DNA of 64,000 bases from positions 1 through 64,000 of the forward strand of contig NZ_CADIKC010000004.1 of the NCBI RefSeq assembly GCF_902859805.1. Direction: 5' to 3'. A program made the position numbers and the translations under genes. Positions 52,515-63,069 of this stretch are shown in pieces. The first letter of the stretch is position 1. Each line of letters begins with the position of its first letter. The DNA comes from Paraburkholderia sediminicola. GTDB lineage: Bacteria; Pseudomonadota; Gammaproteobacteria; Burkholderiales; Burkholderiaceae. The notes below the pieces were generated by a model. It had not been told where the DNA came from. It did no database searches and worked only from the letters and a program-made list of their open reading frames with translations.

Positions 52515-55500
52515 ATGTGGATCGTCAAGCTCGCGCTGCGCCGCCCATATACATTCGTGGTTCTCGCGGTGTTGATCTTTATCGTCGGCCCCCTCGCGAT
52601 ACTGCGCACGCCGACCGATATTTTTCCGAACATCGACATCCCGGTGGTCAGCATCGTCTGGACGTATAACGGCTTTTCCGCGCAGGACATGGCCAACCGC
52701 ATTACGTCGAACTACGAGCGCGCGCTGACCTCCGACGTCGACGATATCGAGCATATCGAGTCGCAATCGCTGAACGGTGTCTCGGTGGTGAAGATCTTTT
52801 TCCACCCGGGCGCGGACATCAATCGCGCGATTGCCGAAGCAGCCTCCAATTCCGCGTCGATCCTGCGCGTATTGCCGCCGGGCACGCTGCCGCCGAACAT
52901 CATCACGTACAACGCGTCGACGGTGCCTATCCTGCAGCTCGGACTCTCCAGCGACACGCTCTCCGAACAGCAGCTCTACGACCTCGGCAACAGCCAGATC
53001 CGCACGCAACTCGCAACGGTGCAAGGCGCCTCAGTGCCGCTGCCGTTCGGCGGCAAGGTGCGACAGATCATGGTCGATATCGATCCGCGCGCGCTGCAAG
53101 CCAAAGGCCTTTCCCCGCTCGACGTGGTCAACGCCGTCAACGCGCAGAACCTGATTCTCCCTGGCGGCACCGCCAAGATCGGCACGAAGGAATACAACGT
53201 GCAGATGAACGGCAGCACCGACACGGTGGCCGCGCTGAACGACTTGCCGATCAAGACGGTAGCCGGCGGCGTGGTGTATGTGCGGGACGTTGCCCACGTG
53301 CGCGACGGTTATGCGCCGCAAACCAACATTGTGCGCAGCGACGGCAAACGCGCGGCGCTCCTCACCATCGAGAAATCAGGCAGCACGTCCACGTTGACCA
53401 TCATCCAGCAGGTCAAGGCGATGCTGCCGCATATCGCGGCGGGTTTGCCGAGCGCATTGCATATCACCGCGCTGTCCGATCAATCGGTGTTCGTGAAGTC
53501 GGCGGTTGTGGGTGTAGCGCGCGAGGCCGTAATCGCCGCGGCCCTGACCGCGGTGATGATCCTGCTGTTTCTCGGCAGCTGGCGCGCCACGCTGATCATC
53601 GCGGTGTCGATTCCGCTCGCGGTGCTGACCTCACTGATCGCGTTGTCCGCACTCGGCCAGACCATCAACATCATGACGCTTGGCGGGCTCGCGCTCGCGG
53701 TAGGTATTCTCGTCGACGACGCCACCGTCGCCATCGAAAACATCACGCATCATCTGGAGAACGGCGAGCCGCTGCACGACGCGATTCTGAACGGTTCGGG
53801 CGAAATCGCGGTGCCGACGTTCGTCTCGACATTGTCCATCTGCATCGTGTTCGTGCCGATGTTTCTGCTCTCCGGCGTAGCACGCTATCTGTTCGTGCCA
53901 CTCGCTGAAGCGGTGGTGTTCGCGATGATCGCGTCGTATTTCTTCTCGCGTACTCTGGTACCGACCCTCGCGATGTATCTGATGCGTGCGCGCAGCAACG
54001 CGCCCGTCACGGGAAACGGTCCGATTGCGCGCCTGATCCGCTTTCAGGCTGCCTTCGAACATCGTTTCGAGCTGTTGCGTGAACGCTATCGCGGCGTGCT
54101 CGCGTCGGCTATCGCCAGCCCGCGCCGTTTCATCGCGATCTTTCTGCTGCTGTGTATCGGCTCGCTCGCGCTGGTGCCATTCTCCGGCCGCGATTTCTTC
54201 CCTGCTGTCGATACTGGCGAGATCCGCCTGCATCTGCGTGCGCCGACCGGCACGCGTATCGAAGACACCGCACGCATTACCGATGAAGTTGAAGCCCGTG
54301 TGCGCAGCGTGATCCCGAAGCAGGAACTCGCGGCCATGCTCGACAACATCGGTGTGCCGGTGAGCGGCATCAACCTGACCTACGATTCCTCCGACCCGAT
54401 CGGCCCGGAAGACGCTGACGTGATGATCACGCTCGCAGCCGGACACAAGCCCACCGCCGCCTATGTGGCCACGCTGCGCACCACGCTCTCCAAAGATTTC
54501 CCCGGCGTTACGTTTGCCTTCCTGCCCGCCGATATCGTCAGTCAGATTCTCAACTTCGGCTTGCCTGCGCCGATCGATATCCAGATCGTCGGCAACAAGC
54601 TCGACGCCAATCGCGTCGTGGCGAACCGCTTGCTCGCTCAACTGCGCGGTGTGCGCGGCCTCGGCGACGCACGCATCCAGCAACCGGGCGACGAACCGGC
54701 GATCAACGTGAATGTCGACCGTACGCGCGCCATTCAGGCCGGCCTGTTGCAACGTGACGTGTCGCAGAACCTGCTGATTGCGCTCTCAGGCAGCTCCCAG
54801 ACCACGCCGAATTTCTGGCTCGATCCGCACAACGGCGTCAGCTATCCGCTGATGGCGATGATGCCGCAGTACGACATCAACTCGCTTCAGGCGCTGGCCA
54901 ATATTCCGGTCGCGCAGAGCGCAGGTGCGGGTGGCGCAACGGCGTCCGCTGCGGCCAACGGCAATGGCCCCGCTCCGCAGAACCTGCTCGGCGCGATGAG
55001 CACGCTGACACGCGCCACCCAGCAAGCCGTCGTCTCGCACTACAACGTCCAACCGGTGCTCGATATTTTCGCGTCTGCGCAAGGGCGCGATCTTGGTGGC
55101 GTGGCGACCGACGTGAATCGCCTCGTCGATCAGATCCGGCCGCAATTGCCGCCGGGCGCATCGATCGTGGTGCGCGGCCAGGTGCAGGCGATGCACGACT
55201 CGTTCGGCGGCCTCGCAAGCGGTCTCGTGTTCGCGATCGCCCTCGTCTATCTGCTGATGGTCGTCAATTTTCAGTCGTGGCTCGATCCGTTCATCATCAT
55301 CAGCGGCCTGCCGGGTTCGCTCGCGGGCATCGCGTGGATGTTGTTCAGCACAGGCACGACCGTGAGCGTGCCGGCGCTGACCGGCACCATTCTGTGTATC
55401 GGCATTGCCACGGCCAACAGCATTCTCGTGATCAACACCGCGCGTGAATTCCATCACGGCGGCAGGCCGCCGCTGCAGGCCGCGCTCGAGGCGGGCTTCA

Positions 55501-55754
55501 GCCGCTTCCGTCCGGTGCTGATGACCGCGCTCGCCATGCTGATCGGCATGCTGCCGATGGCGCTCGGTCTCGGCGACGGCGGCGAACAGAATGCCCCGCT
55601 CGGCCGCGCGGTGATCGGCGGCCTTGCGCTTGGCACGGTGTCCACGCTGCTGTTCGTTCCGGTCGTCTACGGAATGGTGCATGCGTGGCTCGACAAACGC
55701 CGCGCAGCTCGCACCGCCGCAGAAGAATCCCGCGTTCCCGCCCGCACACTTTGA
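52515..55754 (+). CDS. RND efflux pump inner-membrane transporter
   Basis: A 1079-residue RND permease (AcrB/MexF superfamily). It starts MWIVKLALRRPYTFVVLAVL and carries the porter-domain entry RTPTDIFPNIDIPVVSIVW. The proton-relay helix is GLALAVGILVDDATVAIENI, and GTILCIGIATANSILVINTA and GRAVIGGLALGTVSTLLFVP lie in the second half. A Gly-Ala-rich insertion (about 805-830) is unusual. The pump is the first gene of the operon, with adaptor and outer-membrane factor following, the reverse of the common adaptor-first order. Confidence 0.94.
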   Translation: MWIVKLALRRPYTFVVLAVLIFIVGPLAILRTPTDIFPNIDIPVVSIVWTYNGFSAQDMANRITSNYERALTSDVDDIEHIESQSLNGVSVVKIFFHPGADINRAIAEAASNSASILRVLPPGTLPPNIITYNASTVPILQLGLSSDTLSEQQLYDLGNSQIRTQLATVQGASVPLPFGGKVRQIMVDIDPRALQAKGLSPLDVVNAVNAQNLILPGGTAKIGTKEYNVQMNGSTDTVAALNDLPIKTVAGGVVYVRDVAHVRDGYAPQTNIVRSDGKRAALLTIEKSGSTSTLTIIQQVKAMLPHIAAGLPSALHITALSDQSVFVKSAVVGVAREAVIAAALTAVMILLFLGSWRATLIIAVSIPLAVLTSLIALSALGQTINIMTLGGLALAVGILVDDATVAIENITHHLENGEPLHDAILNGSGEIAVPTFVSTLSICIVFVPMFLLSGVARYLFVPLAEAVVFAMIASYFFSRTLVPTLAMYLMRARSNAPVTGNGPIARLIRFQAAFEHRFELLRERYRGVLASAIASPRRFIAIFLLLCIGSLALVPFSGRDFFPAVDTGEIRLHLRAPTGTRIEDTARITDEVEARVRSVIPKQELAAMLDNIGVPVSGINLTYDSSDPIGPEDADVMITLAAGHKPTAAYVATLRTTLSKDFPGVTFAFLPADIVSQILNFGLPAPIDIQIVGNKLDANRVVANRLLAQLRGVRGLGDARIQQPGDEPAINVNVDRTRAIQAGLLQRDVSQNLLIALSGSSQTTPNFWLDPHNGVSYPLMAMMPQYDINSLQALANIPVAQSAGAGGATASAAANGNGPAPQNLLGAMSTLTRATQQAVVSHYNVQPVLDIFASAQGRDLGGVATDVNRLVDQIRPQLPPGASIVVRGQVQAMHDSFGGLASGLVFAIALVYLLMVVNFQSWLDPFIIISGLPGSLAGIAWMLFSTGTTVSVPALTGTILCIGIATANSILVINTAREFHHGGRPPLQAALEAGFSRFRPVLMTALAMLIGMLPMALGLGDGGEQNAPLGRAVIGGLALGTVSTLLFVPVVYGMVHAWLDKRRAARTAAEESRVPARTL

Positions 55755-55773
55755 CTCCGACGAGAACTAGCTC

Positions 55774-57126
55774 ATGAACAATCCATCACTTCCGCCGGAC
55801 CTCGGCGACAGGTCTGAACCGGCTGTTGAGGTTGATCGAGCCGCAGAAGCAGCCCGAGCCACCGATACCGTGCATGCCACTGAGACCGCTCAAGCGGCTC
55901 CGTCCGCTCAGCCCGCGAGCGGCAACGACTCGCATTCCAACACCGCCGGAACCGCACGCTCCGCCGACACGGCGCCAGGCCCGAAGCCGCGCCGCCGCGT
56001 GTGGCCGTTCGCGTTGGCCGGCCTCGCCGCGGCGTTGCTGATCGTCGGTATCGTGCCGCGTCTGCACGCAAGCGCCGCGCTGACACAACAGACGCAAGCG
56101 CAAAGCGTGCTCAGCGTATCCGTAGTCATGCCCCGCCCCGCGCCGGCCGTCAACGAGCTACTGCTACCGGGCGCGGTGACGCCATTCGCCGAAGCATCGA
56201 TTTATGCACGGACGAGCGGCTATCTTGCGCACTGGAACACCGACATCGGCGCCCAGGTGAAAAGCGGCCAGACGCTCGCCACGATCGACGCGCCCGATCT
56301 CGACGCACAACTTCGCCAGGCCCGTGCCGACGAAGCCACGGCGCAGGCCAATTTCGACTACGCGAAGACGACCGCGCAGCGCTGGCAGGAGATGCTGAAA
56401 ACCCAATCGGTCGCGCAGCAGGACGCCGATACCAAAGTGAGCGACATGGAGGCGCGTCGCGCGATGCTGGCCTCGGCGCAGGCCAATGTCGCGCATCTTG
56501 CCGAGCTGGTGTCGTACGAGAAGATCACCGCGCCGTTCGACGGCACGATCACTGCGCGCAACGTCGATGTCGGTGCACTGGTGACGGCCGGCGGCACGCC
56601 CGGCACGGCAGGCATGTCGGGCGAGCTGTTTCATATCCAGCAGACCGGCGTGCTGCGCGTGTTCGTCGACGTGCCGCAGAACGACGCGCCCTACGTCACA
56701 CCCGCGACCAGCGTGTATCTGAGCGCGCAGCAATATCCCGGGCGGCACATCGCCGCAAAGGTGGCGCGTACGACCGGTTCGATCGATCCGTCGAGCCGCA
56801 CGCTGCGCGTGGAGGTGGACGTCGATAACAAGGATGGCGCTCTGATGCCGGGCGCCTACGTGCAGGTGCATCTGCAGTTGCAGTCGAGCACACCGGCGCT
56901 CGATCTGCCGGTGAGCGCGCTGCTCTTCCGTCCCGACGGCGTGACGGTCGCGGTGGTCGATGGCAATGGCCGTGCAGCGCTCAGGACGGTGCACATTGGC
57001 CGCGATTTCGGCACGCATGTGGAAATCACCACGGGCCTCGCGACGACCGACCGCGTGATCGATAACCCCGGCGATTCGCTGAGTACCGGCCAGTTGGTGC
57101 AGATCGCACCGGCCGCGCATAGCTGA
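55774..57126 (+). CDS. RND efflux periplasmic adaptor (membrane fusion protein)
   Basis: A 450-residue adaptor. A hydrophilic cytoplasmic N terminus of about 70 residues precedes one membrane helix (VWPFALAGLAAALLIVGIVP). The lipoyl-barrel-hairpin core follows (EASIYARTSGYLAHWNTDIG, VKSGQTLATIDAPDLDAQLR, YEKITAPFDGTITARNVDVG). It bridges the pump and the outer-membrane channel. The gap to the pump gene is 19 bp. The long, Ala/Thr-rich N-terminal tail is atypical for adaptors, which usually start near the helix. Confidence 0.92.
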   Translation: MNNPSLPPDLGDRSEPAVEVDRAAEAARATDTVHATETAQAAPSAQPASGNDSHSNTAGTARSADTAPGPKPRRRVWPFALAGLAAALLIVGIVPRLHASAALTQQTQAQSVLSVSVVMPRPAPAVNELLLPGAVTPFAEASIYARTSGYLAHWNTDIGAQVKSGQTLATIDAPDLDAQLRQARADEATAQANFDYAKTTAQRWQEMLKTQSVAQQDADTKVSDMEARRAMLASAQANVAHLAELVSYEKITAPFDGTITARNVDVGALVTAGGTPGTAGMSGELFHIQQTGVLRVFVDVPQNDAPYVTPATSVYLSAQQYPGRHIAAKVARTTGSIDPSSRTLRVEVDVDNKDGALMPGAYVQVHLQLQSSTPALDLPVSALLFRPDGVTVAVVDGNGRAALRTVHIGRDFGTHVEITTGLATTDRVIDNPGDSLSTGQLVQIAPAAHS

Positions 57127-57153
57127 GCGCCAGTCATCGAAAGGATGAGCCGA

Positions 57154-58602
57154 ATGTCTCCCCTATCTCTTCCACGCCCGTTGTTGCGGCGTTCGATTGT
57201 GGCCACGTTGATCGGCGCGCTGCTGAGCGCCTGCTCGACACTGCCGCCGTACCAGCGCCCCAGCGCTGAAATTCCCGCGCAATACGCCGGCGCGGCACCC
57301 GGCTGGGCCCAGGCGGCACCCGCCGACGCCGCACCGCGGGGTCCGTGGTGGACCATCTTCAACGATCCCGTGCTGAACCAGCTCGAGGCGCGCATCGACG
57401 TCTCGAACCAGACCGTGCGCAAGGCGGTGGCGCAGGTCCAGCAAGCGCGCTCGATGGTCGACTATCAGCGTGCCGGTTTCTTCCCGACCATCACCGCCGG
57501 CGCTGCGCAGGACCGCTTCCGGACCTCGCAGAACGTCGAAGGCAAATCGCTCGCGGGCAAGACCGTGCCGGACTACTCGGCCGGCGTGTCGGCGAGCTGG
57601 GAGCCGGATCTGTTCGGCCGCGTGCGCGATAGCGTGACCAGCGCGAAGGCCGACGCCCAGGCGAGCGAAGCGGATCTCGAAGCCGTGCGCCTGTCGATGA
57701 GCGCCGACCTCGCCGTCGACTATTTTTCGCTTCGCTCGCTCGACACGCAAAAGAAACTGCTCGACGACAGCGTGACCGCCTACGCCGCCGCTTTGAAGCT
57801 GCTGCAGCAGCAACTGAAAGACGGCGCGATCGATGCGTCCGCGGTCGCTCAGGCCACCACGCAACTCGAAGCGACGCGCACCCAGGACACGGACATCGAC
57901 GTGACGCGCGCGCAGATGCAGCATGCGATTGCCACGCTGATCGGCGAGCCGGCCTCCACCTTCACACTGCCGCCGAACGGCTCGGCTGCGACGCCGCCTG
58001 CGATCCCCGTCGGCGTGCCGTCGCAACTGCTCGAACGACGCCCCGACATTGCCGCCGCCGAACGGCGCGTGGCGTCGGCGAATGCACAGATCGGCGAGGC
58101 GCACGCGGCCTTCTTCCCCGATCTGATATTGTCGGCGAGCGCGGGGCTGGAAAGCACCTTCTTCGCGCCGTGGCTAAGCGCGCCGAGTTTGTTCTGGTCG
58201 CTCGGCCCGCAACTGGTCGGCACGTTGTTCGACGGCGGTAAGCGCACGGCCACACTGCATGGCGCGACGGCGCAGTATGACGGCGCGGTGGCGGATTACC
58301 GGCAATCGGTGTTGGTCGCGTTCCAGCAGGTCGAAGACAATCTGTCCGCCTTGCATTCGCTCGCCGACGAAGCCGCCAGCCAGCAGCGCGCGACCACGGC
58401 CGCGGATCTGTCGCTACGGCTGACGACAAACCGCTTCAACGCGGGCGCGGTCAGTTATCTCGACGTGGTGACGGCACAGACGATTGCGCTCACGAACGAG
58501 CGCACCGCGGATCAGATTGCGGCACGGCGGTTGGAGTCCAGCGTGCTGTTGTTGAAGGCGTTGGGCGGGACGTGGAATGGCCCTAAACCCGCCGGAACGT
58601 AA
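57154..58602 (+). CDS. RND efflux outer-membrane factor lipoprotein (NodT/OprM family)
   Basis: A 482-residue outer-membrane channel. The signal with lipobox (LIGALLSACS) and the early YQRPSAEIPAQYA are typical of NodT proteins. Two OEP repeats follow, with SAGVSASWEPDLFGRVRDSV in the first and RRPDIAAAERRVASANAQIG and GGKRTATLHGATAQYDGAVA in the second. ATG at 57154 is preferred because AAAGGA lies 7 bases before it; 57145 is too close to that site. The 3' end overlaps the convergent histidine kinase gene by 20 bp. Confidence 0.92.
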   Translation: MSPLSLPRPLLRRSIVATLIGALLSACSTLPPYQRPSAEIPAQYAGAAPGWAQAAPADAAPRGPWWTIFNDPVLNQLEARIDVSNQTVRKAVAQVQQARSMVDYQRAGFFPTITAGAAQDRFRTSQNVEGKSLAGKTVPDYSAGVSASWEPDLFGRVRDSVTSAKADAQASEADLEAVRLSMSADLAVDYFSLRSLDTQKKLLDDSVTAYAAALKLLQQQLKDGAIDASAVAQATTQLEATRTQDTDIDVTRAQMQHAIATLIGEPASTFTLPPNGSAATPPAIPVGVPSQLLERRPDIAAAERRVASANAQIGEAHAAFFPDLILSASAGLESTFFAPWLSAPSLFWSLGPQLVGTLFDGGKRTATLHGATAQYDGAVADYRQSVLVAFQQVEDNLSALHSLADEAASQQRATTAADLSLRLTTNRFNAGAVSYLDVVTAQTIALTNERTADQIAARRLESSVLLLKALGGTWNGPKPAGT

Positions 58603-60169
58603 GCACAAACCGCGTGCTCTGCACATCGCTCTCCGCATGCACCGTGCCGCCATGCAGCTCCATGATCGTGCGGACGATGGCAAGCCCGAGCCCCGTCGAA
58701 CCTGTGGACCCTTGCGACATACCGGACGAAGGCAAGGCGCTGCGCGAAGGATCGACGCGATAGAAACGGTCGAAGATCCGTTCAAGATGCTCGGCGGCGA
58801 TCGGCTGCCCCTGGTTCGACACGGTGACGCGCACCGCGTCCGCGGATGCTTGAACATCAAGCCCGATCTCGCCGCCGCCTGGCGTATAGCGGATCGCGTT
58901 GGCCAGCAGATTGCTGACGGCGCGACGAAACAGTTCGAGATCCGCCGTCAGCGTCGCCGCACCGGTGACCTGAACCTTGACGTTCGCATCGTCTGCGATG
59001 CCCTCGAAGTATTCGGCGATCCGCGTTAGTTCCTGCGCCGCGTCGAACGCGCGCATATGTTTGACGAACTGCGGATGCTCGGCGCGCGCAAGAAACAGCA
59101 CGTTTTCGATCATTCGCGAGAGCCGGTCGCACTCTTCCAGATTCGATGCGAGCAGGGATTCATATTCGTCGGTGGAGCGTGGCCGGGCGAGTGCGACTTC
59201 GGCAGCGCCACGCATGTTGCTGATCGGTGTGCGCATATCGTGCGCAAGGTCGGCAGTGAAGCGCGACAGACGTTGAAAGCCGTGCTCGACGCGTTCGAGC
59301 ATCGCATTGAGCGAGCTTACCAGCGCTTCGAGTTCGCTCGGCACGCGCGCCACCGTAATCCGCGTGTTCAGGCGATTGACCGTGACGAGGCCCGCACTCG
59401 CCGCGATATCGCGCAAGGGCCGCAGGGCGGTGCGAATCAGCAGATAGCTCAGGAGCATCGCCAGCATGACGCCGGCTGTGCCTGCCAGGTTGAGCTTGTC
59501 GCGATAGCGGTCAAGCAGCCGCCAGCGGTCGCTCATATTGCGCGCGATCAGCACGGTCGCCGTATCGCCGTCGCGCAGCCGCGCGTCCGCGAGGATGCCG
59601 CGGATCGGCGCGCCGTTGCGGCCGGTCCAGTTGCCGATATCCACGTCGGTGATGCGTGCCGCAGCGGGAATGCGCGTGAGCGGCGGTAGCGCGGCAATCG
59701 TCTCCACACCGCCCGCTTCAGCGGTCTCGCCGGGGTCGTGAAAATCGTCTGGCGTGCCTGCTTCGTCCGTTTCGCTTGCGCCATTCGCCGCAATAGCAGT
59801 ATTAGACGCATTTGAAGCTGCCGAGGCGGCGGCGCCAGCAGCACCGCCCTGAGTCGCGAAAGTCTCACCGGCGTTGTGCTCGATCGCCATGCGCCCGTCG
59901 GGACCGAACACCTCCATCGACATCGCTTCATTGCCCAGCACGGTACTGGTCAACCGGTCGCCATGTTCGCGAATCCCTTTCGACGTATCGAGCTCCTCGG
60001 CGAGCCGCCGCGCATGCCGTGCGGCTAACACGATGTCGAGGTCGTCCTGCGCCTTGATCTGTTTCTCCAGCGCAAGATACAAGAAGCTCCCGATGAGCAC
60101 GAACACCGCGAGCGTGGTGACGCCGAAGGCCAGCGCGAGCGTCGCGGCCAGCGAGCGGCCGCGCATCAC
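58583..60169 (-). CDS. Sensor histidine kinase of OmpR/CusRS-type two-component system
   Basis: A 528-residue sensor. TM1 is at about 12-31, a periplasmic domain at about 32-232 and TM2 at about 233-250, then HAMP. The phosphoacceptor region [20 protein letters not shown] carries the H-box, with the N-box [17 protein letters not shown]-box and [19 protein letters not shown]. The periplasmic region contains a low-complexity Ala/Ser/Asn insertion (about 110-160), unlike other CusS-type sensors. The start overlaps the response-regulator stop by 4 bp. It probably senses the efflux substrate. Confidence 0.92.
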   Translation of the reverse strand: MMRGRSLAATLALAFGVTTLAVFVLIGSFLYLALEKQIKAQDDLDIVLAARHARRLAEELDTSKGIREHGDRLTSTVLGNEAMSMEVFGPDGRMAIEHNAGETFATQGGAAGAAASAASNASNTAIAANGASETDEAGTPDDFHDPGETAEAGGVETIAALPPLTRIPAAARITDVDIGNWTGRNGAPIRGILADARLRDGDTATVLIARNMSDRWRLLDRYRDKLNLAGTAGVMLAMLLSYLLIRTALRPLRDIAASAGLVTVNRLNTRITVARVPSELEALVSSLNAMLERVEHGFQRLSRFTADLAHDMRTPISNMRGAAEVALARPRSTDEYESLLASNLEECDRLSRMIENVLFLARAEHPQFVKHMRAFDAAQELTRIAEYFEGIADDANVKVQVTGAATLTADLELFRRAVSNLLANAIRYTPGGGEIGLDVQASADAVRVTVSNQGQPIAAEHLERIFDRFYRVDPSRSALPSSGMSQGSTGSTGLGLAIVRTIMELHGGTVHAESDVQSTRFVLTFRRV

Positions 60170-60843
60170 CCGGCGTCCTTCACTTCGAGCACATAGCCGA
60201 CGCCGCGCACCGTATGAATCAGCTTGACCGGAAAGTTATCGTCGATCTTGGTGCGCAGCCGGCGGATCGCGACTTCGACGACGTTGGTGTCGCTGTCGAA
60301 ATTCATATCCCACACATACGACGCAATCTGCGTGCGGCTCAGTACTTCGCCCTGGCGGCGCGCAAGCAGTTGCAACAGCGAAAACTCGCGCGGCGTGAGA
60401 TCGATACGCACGCCGCCGCGTTTCACGCGCCGGCGGTTGACGTCCATTTCCAGATCGCCCACCTTGATCAGTTCGCTTTCGCGCGGTGGCCCACGGCGCG
60501 CCAACGTGCGCACCCGGGCCAGCAATTCGACGAAGGCGAAGGGCTTGACGAGGTAATCGTCTGCGCCGAGTTCGAGGCCACGCACGCGGTCGTCGACGTC
60601 GTCACGGGCGGTGAGAAACAGAACCGGTGTGGTACGCGTGCTACGCAAGGTCTTGACGATGGTCCAGCCGTCCATGCCGGGCAGCATCACGTCGAGCACG
60701 ATCACGTCGTATTCTTCTTCCTGCGCGAGGAGGAGCCCTTGTGGGCCGTCGTTCGCGACATCGACCGCGTAGCCGGATTCTTCCAGGCCTTTCTTCAGAT
60801 AAGCCGCTGTTTTGAGCTCATCCTCGATCACCAGGATTCGCAT
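60166..60843 (-). CDS. OmpR-family response regulator (CusR/IrlR-like)
   Basis: A 225-residue regulator. The receiver domain begins [20 protein letters not shown], with the phosphoacceptor aspartate in [16 protein letters not shown] (D51) and the lysine in [10 protein letters not shown]. The winged-helix DNA-binding domain follows ([40 protein letters not shown]). It matches copper/heavy-metal response regulators. The ATTAC-N6-GTAAT box upstream suggests autoregulation, and the related box before the pump points to control of the RND operon. Confidence 0.94.
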   Translation of the reverse strand: MRILVIEDELKTAAYLKKGLEESGYAVDVANDGPQGLLLAQEEEYDVIVLDVMLPGMDGWTIVKTLRSTRTTPVLFLTARDDVDDRVRGLELGADDYLVKPFAFVELLARVRTLARRGPPRESELIKVGDLEMDVNRRRVKRGGVRIDLTPREFSLLQLLARRQGEVLSRTQIASYVWDMNFDSDTNVVEVAIRRLRTKIDDNFPVKLIHTVRGVGYVLEVKDAG

Positions 60844-60901
60844 GGGGAGTGCTCCGCTGTGCTTGACCCTTAAATCATACCGGCAAGCGGAGCGTCTGAT
60901 G

Positions 60902-60917
60902 ATTACGATTCGGTAAT
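60902..60917. promoter_or_regulatory. ATTAC-N6-GTAAT box upstream of response-regulator gene
   Basis: ATTACGATTCGGTAAT has perfect outer half-sites ATTAC/GTAAT and lies 59 bp upstream of the response-regulator start codon. It matches the arms of the inverted repeat before the RND pump gene. It is a likely binding site of the regulator encoded just downstream. Confidence 0.6.
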
Positions 60918-60996
60918 GTTGGGTGCGGCGAGCGGCCGGTCATACCCGTTCGCACAACGGCGAATGGCCCCTTCCCGGCTCAAACGCGCCTCGTTC

Positions 60997-61908
60997 CTAC
61001 TCCACGTTGTCCGTCACATCCGTCATCCGGACCATATGCGGCCTGACGACATCGTCTTCCTCGTCGACGGCCGTGGGCGGATGAATCAGCGCTTCGAGCC
61101 GCGCCTTGGTGGCCAGAAATTCCGGCGACGTGGCCTGCGAATAGTCGCGCGGACGCGGCACCGGCACTTCGATCAATTCCTGGACCTCGCCGGGATTGGC
61201 CTTCAGCACCAGGATGCGGTCGGCGAGAAAAATCGCTTCGTCCAGATCGTGCGTAATGAATAGCACGGTCACGTCGATGTTGCGCCAGATATCGAGCAGG
61301 TGCGTCTGCATCTTCGCGCGGGTCTGCGCATCGAGCGCGCCGAACGGTTCGTCCATCAGCAGAATCCGCGGCCGGTTCGCGAGCGCGCGAGCAATCGCCA
61401 CGCGCTGCTTCATCCCGCCGGACAATTGATGCGGATACGCGTTGGCGAACTTCGTCAGACCGACCAGATCGAGCCATTGCAGCGCGTCGCGCTCGGCGTG
61501 CATGGTGCTGTGGCCGTTCATCTTCAAACCGAACATAACGTTCTTCTTGACCGTCAGCCAGGGAAAGAGCGTATAGCCCTGAAACACCATGCCTCGATCG
61601 GCGCCCGGCCCCTCCACCGGCTTACCGTCGAGCAACACACTGCCGCTCGTTTGCCGCTCAAGGCCCGCAAGAATGCGGATCAAGGTCGACTTGCCGCAGC
61701 CCGACGGCCCGATCACGCAGACGAACTCGCGCCGGTGCGTTTTGAAGTTGATGCCGTTCAATGCGGTGCACTCGCCCTGCGCGCTCTCGAAGCGCTTGTC
61801 GAGATCGCGAACTTCGAGAATCACCTCGCGCGATTTCAGACGGTCGAAACGCTCACGCACCGCTTCGGACTGGATAAGGTACGACGGAATCGGTTGCGGA
61901 TTTAACAT
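60997..61908 (-). CDS. ABC transporter ATP-binding protein (nitrate/sulfonate/taurine type)
   Basis: A 303-residue ATPase with Walker [11 protein letters not shown]-loop ([15 protein letters not shown]), signature [16 protein letters not shown], Walker [13 protein letters not shown] and H-loop THDLDEA. It follows the permease gene by 80 bp in a leftward operon linked to the urea/guanidine carboxylase gene. The start at 61908 gives the usual length with about 30 extra N-terminal residues. Substrate is probably urea, guanidine or a related nitrogen compound, by context. Confidence 0.9.
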   Translation of the reverse strand: MLNPQPIPSYLIQSEAVRERFDRLKSREVILEVRDLDKRFESAQGECTALNGINFKTHRREFVCVIGPSGCGKSTLIRILAGLERQTSGSVLLDGKPVEGPGADRGMVFQGYTLFPWLTVKKNVMFGLKMNGHSTMHAERDALQWLDLVGLTKFANAYPHQLSGGMKQRVAIARALANRPRILLMDEPFGALDAQTRAKMQTHLLDIWRNIDVTVLFITHDLDEAIFLADRILVLKANPGEVQELIEVPVPRPRDYSQATSPEFLATKARLEALIHPPTAVDEEDDVVRPHMVRMTDVTDNVE

Positions 61909-61988
61909 GATTGAATCCCTTGAATGCGGTGCAGTGTGGTGCTGTGCTGTGCGATGTACGGCGACAGGCCGTCGCCCGAACGGTCCCG

Positions 61989-62960
61989 CTACGCTTTGAG
62001 CGTCCGGTCCCACGGAAACAGCTTCCGACCGACATAGGCGAGCACTAGGTCGGTACCTAGTCCAATGATCCCGATCATCATGATCGCCGCGTAGACGTTG
62101 TCGAAATGCTCATAGCGCGCCTGTTGCGTGATGTACCACGTGATACCGGAGCTGGTGCCGACCAGTTCCGCCACGATCAGATAAGTCCACGCCCAGCCGA
62201 GCAGAATGCGCTGATCGCGGTACAGATCAGGCAGGATGCCGGGAATCACTACGTGCGTGAGCAGTTTGAGTTTCTTCGTGCCAAGCGTCATCGCCGCTTC
62301 GAACAGGCCGTACTCCAGCTTGCGCGTGGTGTTAGCCACGATCAGCACCTGCTGGAACAGCGTGCCGATCACGATGATGGCAATCTTCGGACCGTCATAA
62401 ATGCCGAGGATCGCTACCATCAACGCACCGAACGCGGGTGCCGGCAAGTAGCGGAAGAACTCGAAAAACGGCTCCTGCAGCCGCGCAATCGCGCTGTAAG
62501 TCCCGCAGACAATGCCGATCGGCACGCCGATCACAGACGACAGCACAAAACCCCAGAAGATCACCTGGATGCTGTGCCACAGGCTTTGATGCAGCCATAC
62601 GCCGTCGCGCGAGGCGGGCGGCGTCGTGAACGCGGTGTAGAACGCACGCAGCACTTCGTGGGGCGCGGGCAGGTACACCGGGTTGACCGGCTCGCCCGTC
62701 GGCAACGACGTGTGGCAGGCTTGCGCGTGGCTCAGTTCATCGGCGAACACCTCTTTGTCGACCCGCATGCCGGGCTGAAAATAGTCGACGCTGCCCGGAC
62801 TTTCGACGAGCACCTGCGGATGCCAGACGAACGGCACGTAGCTGACGATGCACCACACGAGAACCGGCAGCAAAAACGAGCCGAAGCCCAATAGCCACTT
62901 GCCGCGTGAGGAGAGTTCGCGGCGCACTGCGAACCAGTCGCTTCTGTTAATGACGGTCAT
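61989..62960 (-). CDS. ABC transporter permease (nitrate/sulfonate/taurine type)
   Basis: A 323-residue BPD permease. TM1 lies at about 20-45. A long periplasmic loop of about 80 residues follows ([20 protein letters not shown], with one cysteine in [10 protein letters not shown]), then the five-helix transport core with the EAA-loop [20 protein letters not shown]. The large first loop is unusual for the family and may contact a binding protein. ATG at 62960 follows GGAGAA. No substrate-binding protein gene is in the window. Confidence 0.88.
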   Translation of the reverse strand: MTVINRSDWFAVRRELSSRGKWLLGFGSFLLPVLVWCIVSYVPFVWHPQVLVESPGSVDYFQPGMRVDKEVFADELSHAQACHTSLPTGEPVNPVYLPAPHEVLRAFYTAFTTPPASRDGVWLHQSLWHSIQVIFWGFVLSSVIGVPIGIVCGTYSAIARLQEPFFEFFRYLPAPAFGALMVAILGIYDGPKIAIIVIGTLFQQVLIVANTTRKLEYGLFEAAMTLGTKKLKLLTHVVIPGILPDLYRDQRILLGWAWTYLIVAELVGTSSGITWYITQQARYEHFDNVYAAIMMIGIIGLGTDLVLAYVGRKLFPWDRTLKA

Positions 62961-63069
62961 GGGGTTCTCCGGGGCAGCGTTCGGTATCGGAAGTCGATGC
63001 GCCTGAGTTGCGGCGTGACTGCAGTGCCACAAGCAACATCGATTTGAACAGTTCGTCGGCTTGCTTCAT
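62947..63069 (-). CDS. Possible 40-residue coupled small protein
   Basis: The ATG at 63069 overlaps the stop of the carboxylase gene as ATGA, and AAGGAGG lies about 10 bases upstream. The frame reads [20 protein letters not shown], a probable amphipathic helix, then a polar tail ending in a stop 14 bp inside the permease gene. The arrangement is that of a genuine translationally coupled gene or a leader that hands ribosomes to the permease start. No family is known. Confidence 0.5.
   Translation of the reverse strand: MKQADELFKSMLLVALQSRRNSGASTSDTERCPGEPHDRH

Noticed and set aside
53631..54752. 373-codon leftward open frame
   Set aside because: It is antisense to the RND pump gene, with shadow-like Arg/His-rich composition and no ribosome binding site.
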